The notes beneath the pieces were generated by a model, which did not search any database, was not told where the DNA came from, and saw only the letters and a list, made by a program, of their open reading frames with translations. DNA of 64,000 nucleotides, from contig OZ246981.1 of assembly GCA_965232455.1 (NCBI GenBank), positions 5,456,001 to 5,520,000 of the forward strand, written 5' to 3'. The position numbers and the translations under genes are program-made. Positions 39,953 through 48,710 of the stretch are shown here, in pieces; the first letter of the stretch is position 1, and each line of letters begins with the position of its first letter. This stretch comes from JBFGFX01 sp965232455 (GTDB lineage: Bacteria > Pseudomonadota > Gammaproteobacteria > Steroidobacterales > Woeseiaceae).

Positions 39953-41382
39953 ACGGGAAGGGGAGCGGTTTGACTGAGAAACGAACAAAGAACAACAACG
40001 GCATGTCGCGCCGCCACTTCGTGCAAGCGACGGGTGCAGCGGCGCTGATCGCCGGCGCGCCGGCAATCGGGAAATCCGCTTCTCTATCATCGAGTGACGC
40101 ACTCGAGCGGGCGGACGCGCGCAAACAGGAACTCGTCGACTTGCTCTCGACGATGATCCGCGTCCGGAGCCAGTCTGGCGAAACCGCAGCGGCGGCGCAG
40201 GAACTTGTCAAAACGTACCTCGGTCAGTTGCCGTATCGGATCGAGGAATCGGCCGACCGGCCCAGCAGGTTCGCGGAGCATCCCGAATTCATGCCGCCGA
40301 ACCCGCCCGGTGACGGGCCGTTCGTCAACGTCGTGGGTCATCCGGTCGTCGATCGAAGCACCCCCGCGTCACGCTACGCGCTGTTTTCGCATATCGACAC
40401 GCATCCCGTGGCGGACGGCTGGCTGACCGACCCGTACGAGCCGGAGATCAGGAACAACCGGCTATACGGCTTGGGCGCCGCCGACGACAAAGGCGGCGTT
40501 GCGGCAATGCTGGTTGCCGCCGCCGTGCTGGCCGAGACCGGCGGTCCCCTGCCGATTGTCATGAGTTTGCACGGCAAGGGCGGCGGCAGCCGCGGCAGCC
40601 TGCCGGTTTTCGAGCGATTCAGGCGGACGGGGCTTGAAATCGACGGCGTCCTGTACGTGCATCCCGCGGAAACCGGACGTGGACTCGACGACATTAAAAA
40701 CGAGGTTCAGGGCGTTTTGGACCTGGAGCTTACCGTTGCCGGTTGGCGAGCGCCGCCGATGGAGATCAACAGCATCGATTCCGCTTCCTGGGACGACGGA
40801 GGAAACGCGCTCGACGCCTGCATGTCCGCGCTCGAAGATTTGCGCGAAAGCGTATTCGCCGGTGTCCCGTTCAATCTCGGCATCGTCAACGGTGGCGATC
40901 GGATCGGCTCGGTTGCGGAAACGGCCAGCGCGCGGTTTCGACTCAAGTTTGCCGGTGAGCTGACGTGGTCGGGGTTATTCGACGCCGCGAAATCGCGGCT
41001 GGCGGAGTTTGAGCGTCGCCTGCCGGCCCGGAAAGAAGGTTTTTCGATGGCGCTGAAAACGGTGGCCTACCGGACGAACCCGGGCGCCGCCGATTGGGAT
41101 GCGCCGATTAGCCGGGCGCTACGCAATTCGATCGAGGGCGTGACCGGAAAAGCCCCTGCCGCCTACCCGAATCACTATGCGGGTGACATCCGTTACCCCA
41201 TTCGGCTTCTTGGCGTGCCGGCCTACGGCATCGGTTCTCTCGGTGGCGGCTTCTACGGTCCGAATGAATGGGTTGACGTCGACGATCTCGTGCGCCTCGT
41301 CGCCGTCATCGTCCAGACTGTCAGCGCGTGGTCGGAACTTCAGCGGGCACCCAGTCCGGCGGTCAGCGATACGTACCAGTAG
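39949..41382 (+). CDS. Tat-exported M20-family metallopeptidase homologue lacking the catalytic Glu pair
   Basis: 477 residues with a GTG start. A twin-arginine signal (SRRHFVQATGAAALIAGAPA) exports it folded. First metal motif: FSH148-I-D150-THPVADGW. Second: GAAD179-DKGG. The next motif should read DEExGS, holding the general-base and bridging glutamates, but the sequence is MSLHGKGGGSRGSLPVF (205-221), so the Glu pair is missing. The C-terminal PNHYAGDIRYP supplies a late His. It could be a binding protein or use a different acid. The operon context suggests acting on N-carbamoyl or N-acyl amino acids, but it is outside the cytoplasm. Its end overlaps the convergent TonB receptor gene by 43 bases. 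Confidence 0.82.
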   Translation: MNGKGSGLTEKRTKNNNGMSRRHFVQATGAAALIAGAPAIGKSASLSSSDALERADARKQELVDLLSTMIRVRSQSGETAAAAQELVKTYLGQLPYRIEESADRPSRFAEHPEFMPPNPPGDGPFVNVVGHPVVDRSTPASRYALFSHIDTHPVADGWLTDPYEPEIRNNRLYGLGAADDKGGVAAMLVAAAVLAETGGPLPIVMSLHGKGGGSRGSLPVFERFRRTGLEIDGVLYVHPAETGRGLDDIKNEVQGVLDLELTVAGWRAPPMEINSIDSASWDDGGNALDACMSALEDLRESVFAGVPFNLGIVNGGDRIGSVAETASARFRLKFAGELTWSGLFDAAKSRLAEFERRLPARKEGFSMALKTVAYRTNPGAADWDAPISRALRNSIEGVTGKAPAAYPNHYAGDIRYPIRLLGVPAYGIGSLGGGFYGPNEWVDVDDLVRLVAVIVQTVSAWSELQRAPSPAVSDTYQ

Positions 41383-44300
41383 CGGCCCAGGCCGTTGTGC
41401 AGGCCCGCGAAGTAACCCAGCGCCTCGTCGGCGAGCGGCGGGGCGCTGTCGAAGACGTTGCGCGCGCCGACGCGGACGCGGGTGCCGCCGCGATCGTCGT
41501 TTACAAACCGGTAGTCGACATGCAGGTTGGCGGTCGTCCAGTCATCGACCCGCAGGAAACGGTCGGTTTGATCCTGAATTGCCGAGGTATCCTGAACGGA
41601 GCCGATGTAGTCGGCGCGGAATCCGGCGCTCCAGTTGCCGGATTGCCAGTTGACCGTTCCACTCGCACGCCAGCGCGGCCGGCCATCGCGTTCAATCAGG
41701 TTTCCCGCGCCGACCACCGGTATCGCCGGTTCGGCAAGATCTGCAATAGGCGCCCCGGTTGCGGGGATTTTTTGCCGGGCCTCCAGCAGACGGGTCGCTT
41801 CGAGGCTGAACTGCCAGTCTCCGCCAAGCTTCGTGTTCACCTCGTAGAACGAGGAAAAATCCAGGCCCCGGGTGATCCGCTCGTCCAGATTGACGTAGCG
41901 GTCCTGGATTTGCGTCAGCAGGCCGGCGGGCGGCAGGCCGGACCCGGCAAACAGACTGATGTCTTCGGGCTGCAGGTCCGCACGTGAAACCAGCGGATTG
42001 CTGTCGCCCTGGATGCGGTTCGCGTAGTCGAGCGCGACGTGGTTGGCGGCGCCGAACAGGCCCACGATGCCGTTCTGTTCGATGTTCCAGTAATCCACCG
42101 TCATCGTGACGCCGTCCAGCGCGTCGGGCTGCCAGACGAAGCCGATCGAACGGTTTTCACTTTCTTCGGGCACGAGCGAGTCGCTGCCGCTGGTGACGAC
42201 CTCGACCGCCCTCGTTGCCTCGAGGAAACAGGCGCCGAGCGATTCGATCTCGCCGGTGTTGACGAGCGCCTGACAGCGGTACCAGTCTCTCACGACCTGG
42301 ATTCGCGGCACGGCCCCGGCATTCACCTGCGGAAGGTTGGGCGCCCGGAAACCCTCGGAATACGATGCGCGAAGCGTCAGTGTGGGGAGCGTCCCCAGCG
42401 CCACGGCGATCCGCGGCTTCAGCGCCTCGCCGACGTCCGAGAAGTGTTCATGACGCAGTGCGAACTGAACGTCGAGGTTTCGAGCCAGCGGGACGTTCAT
42501 CTCGGGGCTTATCAGCGGCAGCGCAAGCTCGGCGAATATCGAGCGCACGCTGCGCGAGCCGGCGGAGTCCGGCGTTGCGCTCGTCTGCATGACGTCGCTG
42601 CCGTACGATATTCCGCTGACCGTGTCAGTAAACCCGACCGAGCCGTCGAGCCGCGGGTCGCGATCCTCGCGGTAACGCTCCCGGCGGATTTCGACACCGA
42701 CCGCGACACCGGCCGGCCCCGCCGGCAGCTCGTGCGCCGACGCGTTCGACAGCTGCGCGTCCCAGAGCGCCAGCGAGGAATCGTTGCGACGATAAACGTC
42801 GATCAAAAAGCGGTCGAGCACACTGTCCGGATTCGGGGTGGCGTCTCCGTAACCCGGTGTCGCCGGGTCACCGCCGCTGAACGGGTTGTAGGCGTCCGGG
42901 AACTGGACGGACAGCGATTCCTGGAAGAGCGTGCTGCTGATCCTGTTTTTCGTCAGGTCGCGGGTTTCGGCGTCCGCGTAGAGCAGGGCGCTGTCCCAAT
43001 GCCAATTGCCGCTCGAGCCGCGTGCCCCGAGCAGAAATCGCCGCGTTTCGTTGTCGACCTCTATACGTCGCGGGCCGGCGTCAACGACCTTGTAAAAACT
43101 TCCGAGCACTCTCGTATTGATCAGGATATCCAGACCTTCCGGCGGCGCGTCGATCCCGGGCAGGCGATTCGGGTTGATCCGCCCGTCCGCGAAGGTCACC
43201 GGCCCAAACGGGTTCCAGTAGTTCTCTGCCGGAATCGTGATCGGGTGGCTCGAGAGCGGATTGGCCGGTTCGCGCGTATTCATCGAATGCGCGTCGTACC
43301 AGGCGATTTCCGAATAAATTTCGGCGCTTTCCGACACCTCATGGTCGAATAGCAGGAACAGGTTCCGCCGCTCGGTCTCCGGAAGTAGATAACGGTACCG
43401 GTTGTTGTCCGATCGCAGACTTTCGTCGATCAGCCCCGCATCGATGCAGACGTCGTCGGTCAGCAGGGCGGTGCAATCTCCCGAGCCGGCCGGCTGGAGA
43501 TGAAAAAGGCCGGTGTCCGTGGTGAGGGCTACCCCGTTTGCGCTGACCGCCTGTGGCAGCTTGAACTGACCCCAGGCGCTCGACGCGGCGCTGTTCAGCA
43601 AATCGTTATCGTTCGCGAACGCCGTGTTTGCGAACAGGGGCCTGAGATCGGAGGATCGCGAAAACCTGCGATCTTCGGCGAGTAGACCGTCCCGGCGAAG
43701 AAAACTGCCGAAAATGGAAAGGCGTTGCCGCTCGCCGATGGCCCATCGTGCCTGCAGGTCGACAACCGTTTCGCTGAGCCCGCTTTCCTCAGTCGCGCCG
43801 TATTGCACGCCGAGTTCCACGCCGTTGACGTGATCGTTCAGAATGGTGTTGATCACTCCCCCGATAGCGTCCGAACCGTAAAGCGACGATGCGCCGTCGC
43901 GCAGCACGTCTATTCGCTGGATTGCGGGCACCGGTAAGGAGTTGCCGTTTACCGTGGTGACCAGCGCGTTCCCCTCGGCTTGAAACGCGGGGTGCAGGAC
44001 CATGCGCCTTCCGTTGAGCAGCATCAGGGTATTGCCACTACCCAGACTGCGCAGGTTGGTCGAAGAGACGTCGCCGCGAGCATCGTTGATGCCGTAAAAG
44101 TAGTTGTCGATTCCCGTGAAGCTGGCGTATCCCGACGACGGTAATGCACGAAACAGCTCGTCGGCGGACGTGGCGCCGATGGTGTCGATGCTCCGGGCGC
44201 CCAGGATCGTCACCGGAAGCAGTCCTGCCACGCTCGCGTTGCGTATGCGGGAGCCGACCGTGACGATTTCCTCGATGGGGTGAGTTCGCACGTCGGCCGC

Positions 44301-44846
44301 ACGATTTGGGTTCCCGTCGTCCGCCAGGGAGCGGGTTGCCGCGGCGACACCAGGGTCCGCAGGCGCGGCGTGGGCTTCTTCTTCGCGTGTCGCCGATGGC
44401 GGCTCCGACCCGGCCGCCCGTTCGCGGGCTATTATCCGGATCGCTGAATCGTCAATCATCACGAACGTCAGATCGGTCGAAGCGAGCAACTGCTCCAAAG
44501 CGGCCTGAATTTGCCAGCTGCCCGTCAAGCCGCCGGAGGTTTCGTTTTCCGTCAGCTCTTCGGTAAAGCCGATCGAAATACGAGCCTGGCGGGCGAACTG
44601 CAGCAGCGCACTCGAAAGCGATTGCGCAGCGATATCGAAATCCACGGCGCGGTCTTCGGCGGCGCCCGGCGTCGCGAAGCCGATGAGTAAGATGGCCAAT
44701 AGAATCGAAAAGCAATTTACGCGTTCGTGCGCCAACGCCCCGGTCGTATTGTCGAACCCGCAGGGGTCCGTCGACACTCGATTGCGGGGGGCACACTTTC
44801 CGCCCGGCGAGCATGTGCGTGGCTTGTTTGGCACGCTAGGGCGCAC
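41340..44846 (-). CDS. TonB-dependent receptor with N-terminal signalling (STN) domain
   Basis: Up to 1168 residues. The annotated GTG at 44846 is the furthest possible start; the signal peptide NCFSILLAILLIGFATPGAA begins about residue 44, so the true start is probably an inner TTG near 44735. After it, residues 64-140 form the secretin/TonB short domain (VDFDIAAQSLSSALLQFARQ). The TonB box region lies near IEEIVTVGSRI, the plug (LRSLGSGNTLMLLNGRRM, RIDVLRDGASSLYGSDAIGG) follows, and the rest is a large 22-strand barrel ending in Phe-rich strands (YWYVSLTAGLGAR). The STN domain should contact the FecR encoded just upstream. The substrate is unknown; neighbourhood suggests an amino-acid derivative or peptide. 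Confidence 0.9.
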   Translation of the reverse strand: MRPSVPNKPRTCSPGGKCAPRNRVSTDPCGFDNTTGALAHERVNCFSILLAILLIGFATPGAAEDRAVDFDIAAQSLSSALLQFARQARISIGFTEELTENETSGGLTGSWQIQAALEQLLASTDLTFVMIDDSAIRIIARERAAGSEPPSATREEEAHAAPADPGVAAATRSLADDGNPNRAADVRTHPIEEIVTVGSRIRNASVAGLLPVTILGARSIDTIGATSADELFRALPSSGYASFTGIDNYFYGINDARGDVSSTNLRSLGSGNTLMLLNGRRMVLHPAFQAEGNALVTTVNGNSLPVPAIQRIDVLRDGASSLYGSDAIGGVINTILNDHVNGVELGVQYGATEESGLSETVVDLQARWAIGERQRLSIFGSFLRRDGLLAEDRRFSRSSDLRPLFANTAFANDNDLLNSAASSAWGQFKLPQAVSANGVALTTDTGLFHLQPAGSGDCTALLTDDVCIDAGLIDESLRSDNNRYRYLLPETERRNLFLLFDHEVSESAEIYSEIAWYDAHSMNTREPANPLSSHPITIPAENYWNPFGPVTFADGRINPNRLPGIDAPPEGLDILINTRVLGSFYKVVDAGPRRIEVDNETRRFLLGARGSSGNWHWDSALLYADAETRDLTKNRISSTLFQESLSVQFPDAYNPFSGGDPATPGYGDATPNPDSVLDRFLIDVYRRNDSSLALWDAQLSNASAHELPAGPAGVAVGVEIRRERYREDRDPRLDGSVGFTDTVSGISYGSDVMQTSATPDSAGSRSVRSIFAELALPLISPEMNVPLARNLDVQFALRHEHFSDVGEALKPRIAVALGTLPTLTLRASYSEGFRAPNLPQVNAGAVPRIQVVRDWYRCQALVNTGEIESLGACFLEATRAVEVVTSGSDSLVPEESENRSIGFVWQPDALDGVTMTVDYWNIEQNGIVGLFGAANHVALDYANRIQGDSNPLVSRADLQPEDISLFAGSGLPPAGLLTQIQDRYVNLDERITRGLDFSSFYEVNTKLGGDWQFSLEATRLLEARQKIPATGAPIADLAEPAIPVVGAGNLIERDGRPRWRASGTVNWQSGNWSAGFRADYIGSVQDTSAIQDQTDRFLRVDDWTTANLHVDYRFVNDDRGGTRVRVGARNVFDSAPPLADEALGYFAGLHNGLGRYWYVSLTAGLGAR

Positions 44847-44920
44847 TCCTTGCGCCCAGGTCGGGCGGAGCGCGGACTCCGGCAGGGCGGCTCAATCCTG
44901 TGTCAACGGGCGCCAGGCAT

Positions 44921-45925
44921 CTAGCGATCGTTTTCTCGACGTATGACGGCATGACCGGCATCGGACTCGACAATCTCAATGGGCAGCAGTTGTTCGAGGC
45001 GGCGTAAGGTGTCCGAACGACCGTCGAGATGCAGCACGACGTTCACGGGCGTTTCCGCCAGCGCTACGTCCGCAACCGTGATTTCGCCGACAAATTGGCG
45101 GTTCAGTTCGTTAACCAATTCTGCCAACGGCCGCTTCTCCAGGTAAATCCAGCCGTCTCGCCACGCAGCGATGCGCTCGACGTCAATTTCGGCCGGTCGG
45201 CTCAGTCGTCCGTCAACGTACGAGATCTGTTGCCCTCCGCGCAATTGTGACGACTCGCTTCCACTGATTCTCGCCGGTTTGGAGGAGCGCTCGGTCGTTA
45301 CGCTTATCTCTCCCTCCAGTACCGCGACGCTGGCCCGGCGTTCGTAAGTAGTGACGTTGAACGCCGTGCCGGTCACGGTGACGTCGATGTCCCGGGTCTG
45401 CACGACGAACGGTCTCGAGGCATCCGCGGTGACCGTGAAAAGCGCTTCTCCATCGACAAGGTCGACGTTGCGCCCGCGGCTCGTATAGTCCACGTTGACG
45501 CTGGTCATTGCATTGAGGTGGATCACCGACCCGTCCTCGAGGACGATGCGGCGTTGCTCGCCGATACCGGTTTGGTAGTCGATCTGAAATTGCGAATAGA
45601 GAAATGCCGCGACGATCAAAACAGCGGCTGTGAGTGAGGCGCCGAAGTAACGGGGTAATCTCGGCCGGGCTCCTCGCGCGGCGGTCGCCTCCACGGCCGG
45701 ACTCCTCGCGTCGGCCGGTGTGTCTTCCTGTAGGAGGCTCGTTGTTTCCAGAATTCCCGCCATCCGGTGGAATACCTCCGAATGCTGAGGGTTTTCGTCA
45801 AGCCAGCGCCGTAAGGATTGACGGTCTTTGTCGCTGATCTGCCCGGATTGAAGTTGCGTTATCCAGTCCGCGGCTTCCTCGATGACGCTGTCGTCCGGGT
45901 GTTCCTGTGTTGTTTGATTCGTCAT
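44921..45925 (-). CDS. fecR: FecR-family anti-sigma/signal transducer
   Basis: 334 residues. The cytoplasmic DUF4880 start (EEAADWITQLQSGQISDKDR) binds the sigma factor. A single membrane span (LTAAVLIVAAFLYSQF, about 104-119) follows. Then comes the periplasmic FecR domain: GEQRRIVLEDGSVIHLNAMT, GEALFTV, FVVQTRDIDVTVTGTAFNVT and the C-terminal STN-like domain (PLAELVNELNRQF). It lies between its ECF sigma gene (41 bases away) and the TonB receptor, the usual FecI-FecR-receptor order. Confidence 0.93.
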   Translation of the reverse strand: MTNQTTQEHPDDSVIEEAADWITQLQSGQISDKDRQSLRRWLDENPQHSEVFHRMAGILETTSLLQEDTPADARSPAVEATAARGARPRLPRYFGASLTAAVLIVAAFLYSQFQIDYQTGIGEQRRIVLEDGSVIHLNAMTSVNVDYTSRGRNVDLVDGEALFTVTADASRPFVVQTRDIDVTVTGTAFNVTTYERRASVAVLEGEISVTTERSSKPARISGSESSQLRGGQQISYVDGRLSRPAEIDVERIAAWRDGWIYLEKRPLAELVNELNRQFVGEITVADVALAETPVNVVLHLDGRSDTLRRLEQLLPIEIVESDAGHAVIRRENDR

Positions 45926-45965
45926 TGGGTAGCTTCGTTGCCGTGCCGTCGTTACTCGGTTCCGG

Positions 45966-46511
45966 TCAGAATCGATCCGACGGTCCGCGGGGTAGCGCCT
46001 TGTAAAGCTGAACCAGCGCCTTGCGCATGTGTTTTTGTACCATGCTCTCCGAAATACTCAGGATTTTCGCCACTTCCGCATAGGTGTAGTTGTTGCGTCG
46101 CTGGAGTAGAAATACCCGCCGGCAGCGTTCGGGCAGGTCGTCGATCGCCCTCAGTACGACGTCCAGTTCCTGCTGCGCGCTTACCTGGCACTCGGGGGAA
46201 AGTTTCTTGGCGGCCCGGCTGTGCGCCTCGTACCCCATCTCGAACGGCAGCCGCGCCGTCGCGCGGACGGACCGCTTGCGGGCTTTGTCGACAAGGAGGT
46301 TTCTTGCCGTGCGGAACAGAAATCCCCTGGGATTGTGTATTGAGTCGTGACTTTCCAGAGACGATATTCGGAGGAAAGACTCCTGGACGATGTCGTCGAC
46401 GTCATCGGCGCCCATCGACGTCGATCGGGACCTAACGTAATGACGCAGGTCGGATTCCGAATTGCGAAACAGGTTTTCCAGGAATTGTCTTGCGGAAGCC
46501 GATGTGGGCAT
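45966..46511 (-). CDS. fecI: ECF-type RNA polymerase sigma factor (FecI-like)
   Basis: 181 residues from ATG 46511. Region 2 is VDDIVQESFLRISSL...NPRGFLFRTARNLLVD, and region 4 is LRAIDDLPERCRRVFLLQRR with the helix-turn-helix YAEVAKILSISESMVQKHMR. An in-frame ATG at 46562 would add 17 residues, but it lies inside the terminator of the upstream gene, so it is rejected. With fecR and the TonB receptor it makes a cell-surface signalling system: ligand at the receptor releases this sigma, which probably transcribes the receptor gene. Confidence 0.92.
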   Translation of the reverse strand: MPTSASARQFLENLFRNSESDLRHYVRSRSTSMGADDVDDIVQESFLRISSLESHDSIHNPRGFLFRTARNLLVDKARKRSVRATARLPFEMGYEAHSRAAKKLSPECQVSAQQELDVVLRAIDDLPERCRRVFLLQRRNNYTYAEVAKILSISESMVQKHMRKALVQLYKALPRGPSDRF

Positions 46512-46548
46512 TACAGTGTGTTGATTCTTCGTCGCGGGCTTACAGCCC

Positions 46549-46581
46549 AAAAACGAATGCACTCGGGCACCGAGTGCATTC
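46549..46581 (-). terminator. Rho-independent terminator of the PatB-like gene
   Basis: Read on the minus strand, the 12-base arms GAATGCACTCGG/CCGAGTGCATTC with a three-base loop are followed by GTTTTT. It lies between the PatB-like stop and the sigma gene, isolating the two. Confidence 0.88.
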
Positions 46582-46590
46582 TTCGTTTGC

Positions 46591-46626
46591 CGGACGCGGT
46601 CCCGTCCCGCGACGGGACCGCGTCCG
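46591..46626. repeat. Perfect 16-base-pair hairpin
   Basis: CGGACGCGGTCCCGTC and GACGGGACCGCGTCCG surround the tetraloop CCGC, three bases after the PatB-like stop codon. No U-run follows directly. It may be an RNA-protecting 3' structure or a REP-like unit upstream of the true terminator. Confidence 0.7.
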
Positions 46627-46629
46627 AGG

Positions 46630-47976
46630 TCAGACGTTCTTGAGCGCGCTGGAGATGTTCTCTAGGGCCTCTTTGATCTTCGAGCGCGGTGTGCCGAGAT
46701 TCATACGCATATGGTGCGCACCGCCGGTACCGTAGTTCGATCCCGGGTTGAGCTGCGCGCGGGCGTTTTCCACGAGCCATTTCTCGAAGTAGTGCTCGGC
46801 GGACTGGAGGTTCTCCTTTTCGGCCATCTTCTGCCCGTCCAGGCCTTCGATGACCTCAGAGACGTCGAGCCAGGCCAGATAGGTACCTTGCGCTTTCTTG
46901 TACTTGACGCCCGGCATCCGTTCCTTGACGTAAGACTCGACGAGCTTGTGATTCTCGTCGATGTACGGCAGCAGCTGGTCGAACCACTCGGCGCCGTCCC
47001 GCAGCGCGGCTTCCGTGCCGAAGACGCCCATCGTGTTCAGGTCGGCGCGATGCAGCCAGCGAACCCGCTCGAGCAGAATCGGATTGGTCGAATAGAAGTA
47101 CGCATGTTTCAAGCCGGCGATGCTGAACGTCTTGCTGGCCGACTTGTAGGTCAGGCTGTTGTTGACGATGTCTTTGTCCGGGAGGCTCGCAAACGGCGTG
47201 TACTTCTGGCCTTCCATCACGAAATCGCAATGGATCTCGTCGGCAAGAACGACAACCCCGTGTTTCAGGCACAGCTCGCCCATGCGCAGCAGGTCTTCCT
47301 CCGACCAGCAGTTACCGGTCGGGTTCTGCGGGTTGCACATCAGGAAGGCGTGGCAGTCCGTGGTCAGTTTCGACTCGAAGTCGTCCCAATCGATGTGGTA
47401 CACGCCGTCGTCGTCGACGTACATTTCGCTATCGTTGATCAGCGTACGCGACAATCTCAGGTCGGTGTAGAAGCCGTTGTAGGTCGGCGTGTTCATGATG
47501 GTCTTGCTGCCCGGGGGAGAGATCGCGTTCAGCGTCGAGATCAAAGCGTTGTGAACGCCCGAGGCCATCGTAATCGTTTCGGGATCGATATCGATTCCGT
47601 AGCGCGTCTTGTTCCATTCGACGATTGCTTCTTTAAGCGAATCGGTATTTGCGAGATACCCCCAGTTCTCGTGGTCGGCGCGTTTTTTGAGCGCCTCGGT
47701 GACGCAGGGTGCGACCCGGAAATCCAGGTCCGCCACGCCCATGCCGATGTCGAAGTGTTCGTCGCCGAACTTGGCGATCTGACCGTCGTACTTGTAACAG
47801 TTGGAGCCGACGCGGTTGTATATCTCGTCGAAGTCGAACTTGCCGTTGCGTTTCTTGCCCGAGCTGCTGCTTGCCGCAACGGCCGTTGCGCTGCCGGCAC
47901 CGACCGCGCCCGCGAGCGCGCTCATGCTGGCGCCTTTCAGAAAGGCGCGACGATCGAGCCCAATGATCTTTGACAT
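46630..47976 (-). CDS. Tat-exported PLP-dependent aminotransferase/C-S lyase, MalY/PatB-like
   Basis: 448 residues. A twin-arginine signal begins LDRRAFLKGASMSALAGAVG. The rest is a fold-type I PLP enzyme of the MalY/PatB group: GVADLDFRVAPCVTEALKKR at the start (PatB has MWVADMDF), the PLP ring Asp in VVVLADEIHCDFVM, and the PLP lysine in SASKTFSIAGLKHAYF. The late RMNLGTPRSKIKEAL supplies the substrate-binding Arg. Such enzymes cleave cystathionine or similar sulfur amino acids. Export of a PLP enzyme is unusual; the Tat route would carry the cofactor folded in. It has its own terminator and stands alone. Confidence 0.88.
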   Translation of the reverse strand: MSKIIGLDRRAFLKGASMSALAGAVGAGSATAVAASSSSGKKRNGKFDFDEIYNRVGSNCYKYDGQIAKFGDEHFDIGMGVADLDFRVAPCVTEALKKRADHENWGYLANTDSLKEAIVEWNKTRYGIDIDPETITMASGVHNALISTLNAISPPGSKTIMNTPTYNGFYTDLRLSRTLINDSEMYVDDDGVYHIDWDDFESKLTTDCHAFLMCNPQNPTGNCWSEEDLLRMGELCLKHGVVVLADEIHCDFVMEGQKYTPFASLPDKDIVNNSLTYKSASKTFSIAGLKHAYFYSTNPILLERVRWLHRADLNTMGVFGTEAALRDGAEWFDQLLPYIDENHKLVESYVKERMPGVKYKKAQGTYLAWLDVSEVIEGLDGQKMAEKENLQSAEHYFEKWLVENARAQLNPGSNYGTGGAHHMRMNLGTPRSKIKEALENISSALKNV

Positions 47977-48183
47977 TCCACAATCCCCCAGATTTTCCTG
48001 TTACTAGTCCTTCAAGCGGCGGACCCGAGCCGGCGCTCGATGCTGGTTCCGAGGGTGACAGGCGGGCACCGATCGGAGCCGTTGATCAACCGATATAGGA
48101 TAGACCCATTGGTGACGGGCCGCACCATAATTCACGCAGGGCGTAATACTTTGTGGTTTTACTAAAGGCCCGCGACGGCCCAA

Positions 48184-48594
48184 TTACTTGCGATTTGCAA
48201 TCGTAATGTCGTTGAGGGCGTCGGTGCTGTTTTCCAGTTCGGCCTCGCCGGCCGGGTAACGGCTGAGAGACAGTATGTAGGCGAGAATGTCGGCGTATTC
48301 GTCGTCCGGCAGCGAGCCGGGATTACTTTCGGGCATGGACGTGCTCATCACCGTAAAGAACAGGCCGAGCGGCTGTCCTTCCCATCGTTTGAGAACGGGG
48401 CGAAAGTACTTCTTGTCGTGGCAGGTCAGGCAGTTGTCCTTGTAAAGCTCCTCGCCGACTTCGGCCTGGGCTTTCGTGTAAACGGCATCGTTCAAGGTGA
48501 CAGGATCGGCGATCGCCGAAGCCGCGATACACAGGCCACACGCAATCGTCAACGAGCGCAACATCCCCATATTCATCGTGTCTCTATTTTTCAT
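48184..48594 (-). CDS. Periplasmic c-type cytochrome
   Basis: 136 residues with a signal peptide (MLRSLTIACGLCIAASAIAD). One haem site is seen in KDNCLTCHDKKYF, and the axial Met is probably in STSMPESNPGSLPDDEYADI, the usual monohaem class I pattern. ILAYILSLSRYP is the C-terminal helix. It lies 116 bases downstream of PQQ dehydrogenase 2 on the same strand, so it is the likely electron acceptor of that enzyme. The start could be ATG 48594 or ATG 48576. Confidence 0.85.
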   Translation of the reverse strand: MKNRDTMNMGMLRSLTIACGLCIAASAIADPVTLNDAVYTKAQAEVGEELYKDNCLTCHDKKYFRPVLKRWEGQPLGLFFTVMSTSMPESNPGSLPDDEYADILAYILSLSRYPAGEAELENSTDALNDITIANRK

Positions 48595-48710
48595 TCTTTA
48601 CCGCAAACGTGTTTCAGTACTGATGTAGACCGCGATGGAAGCGCCACGTTCAACCATCCTTGCGGGGCCGCCGCGGACGGTTGTGCGCCGATCCGCGGCG
48701 TGTAAACGCA

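Noticed and set aside
42039..43352. A 437-codon plus-strand frame
   Set aside because: It is the mirror of the TonB receptor barrel; composition is biased towards Arg, Val and Asp as in antisense frames.
46512..46562. An N-terminal extension of the sigma factor from ATG 46562
   Set aside because: The extension would be encoded by the terminator hairpin of the upstream gene; ATG 46511 gives the normal family length.
46711..47973. A 420-codon plus-strand frame
   Set aside because: It is antisense to the PatB-like gene, whose motifs are intact.
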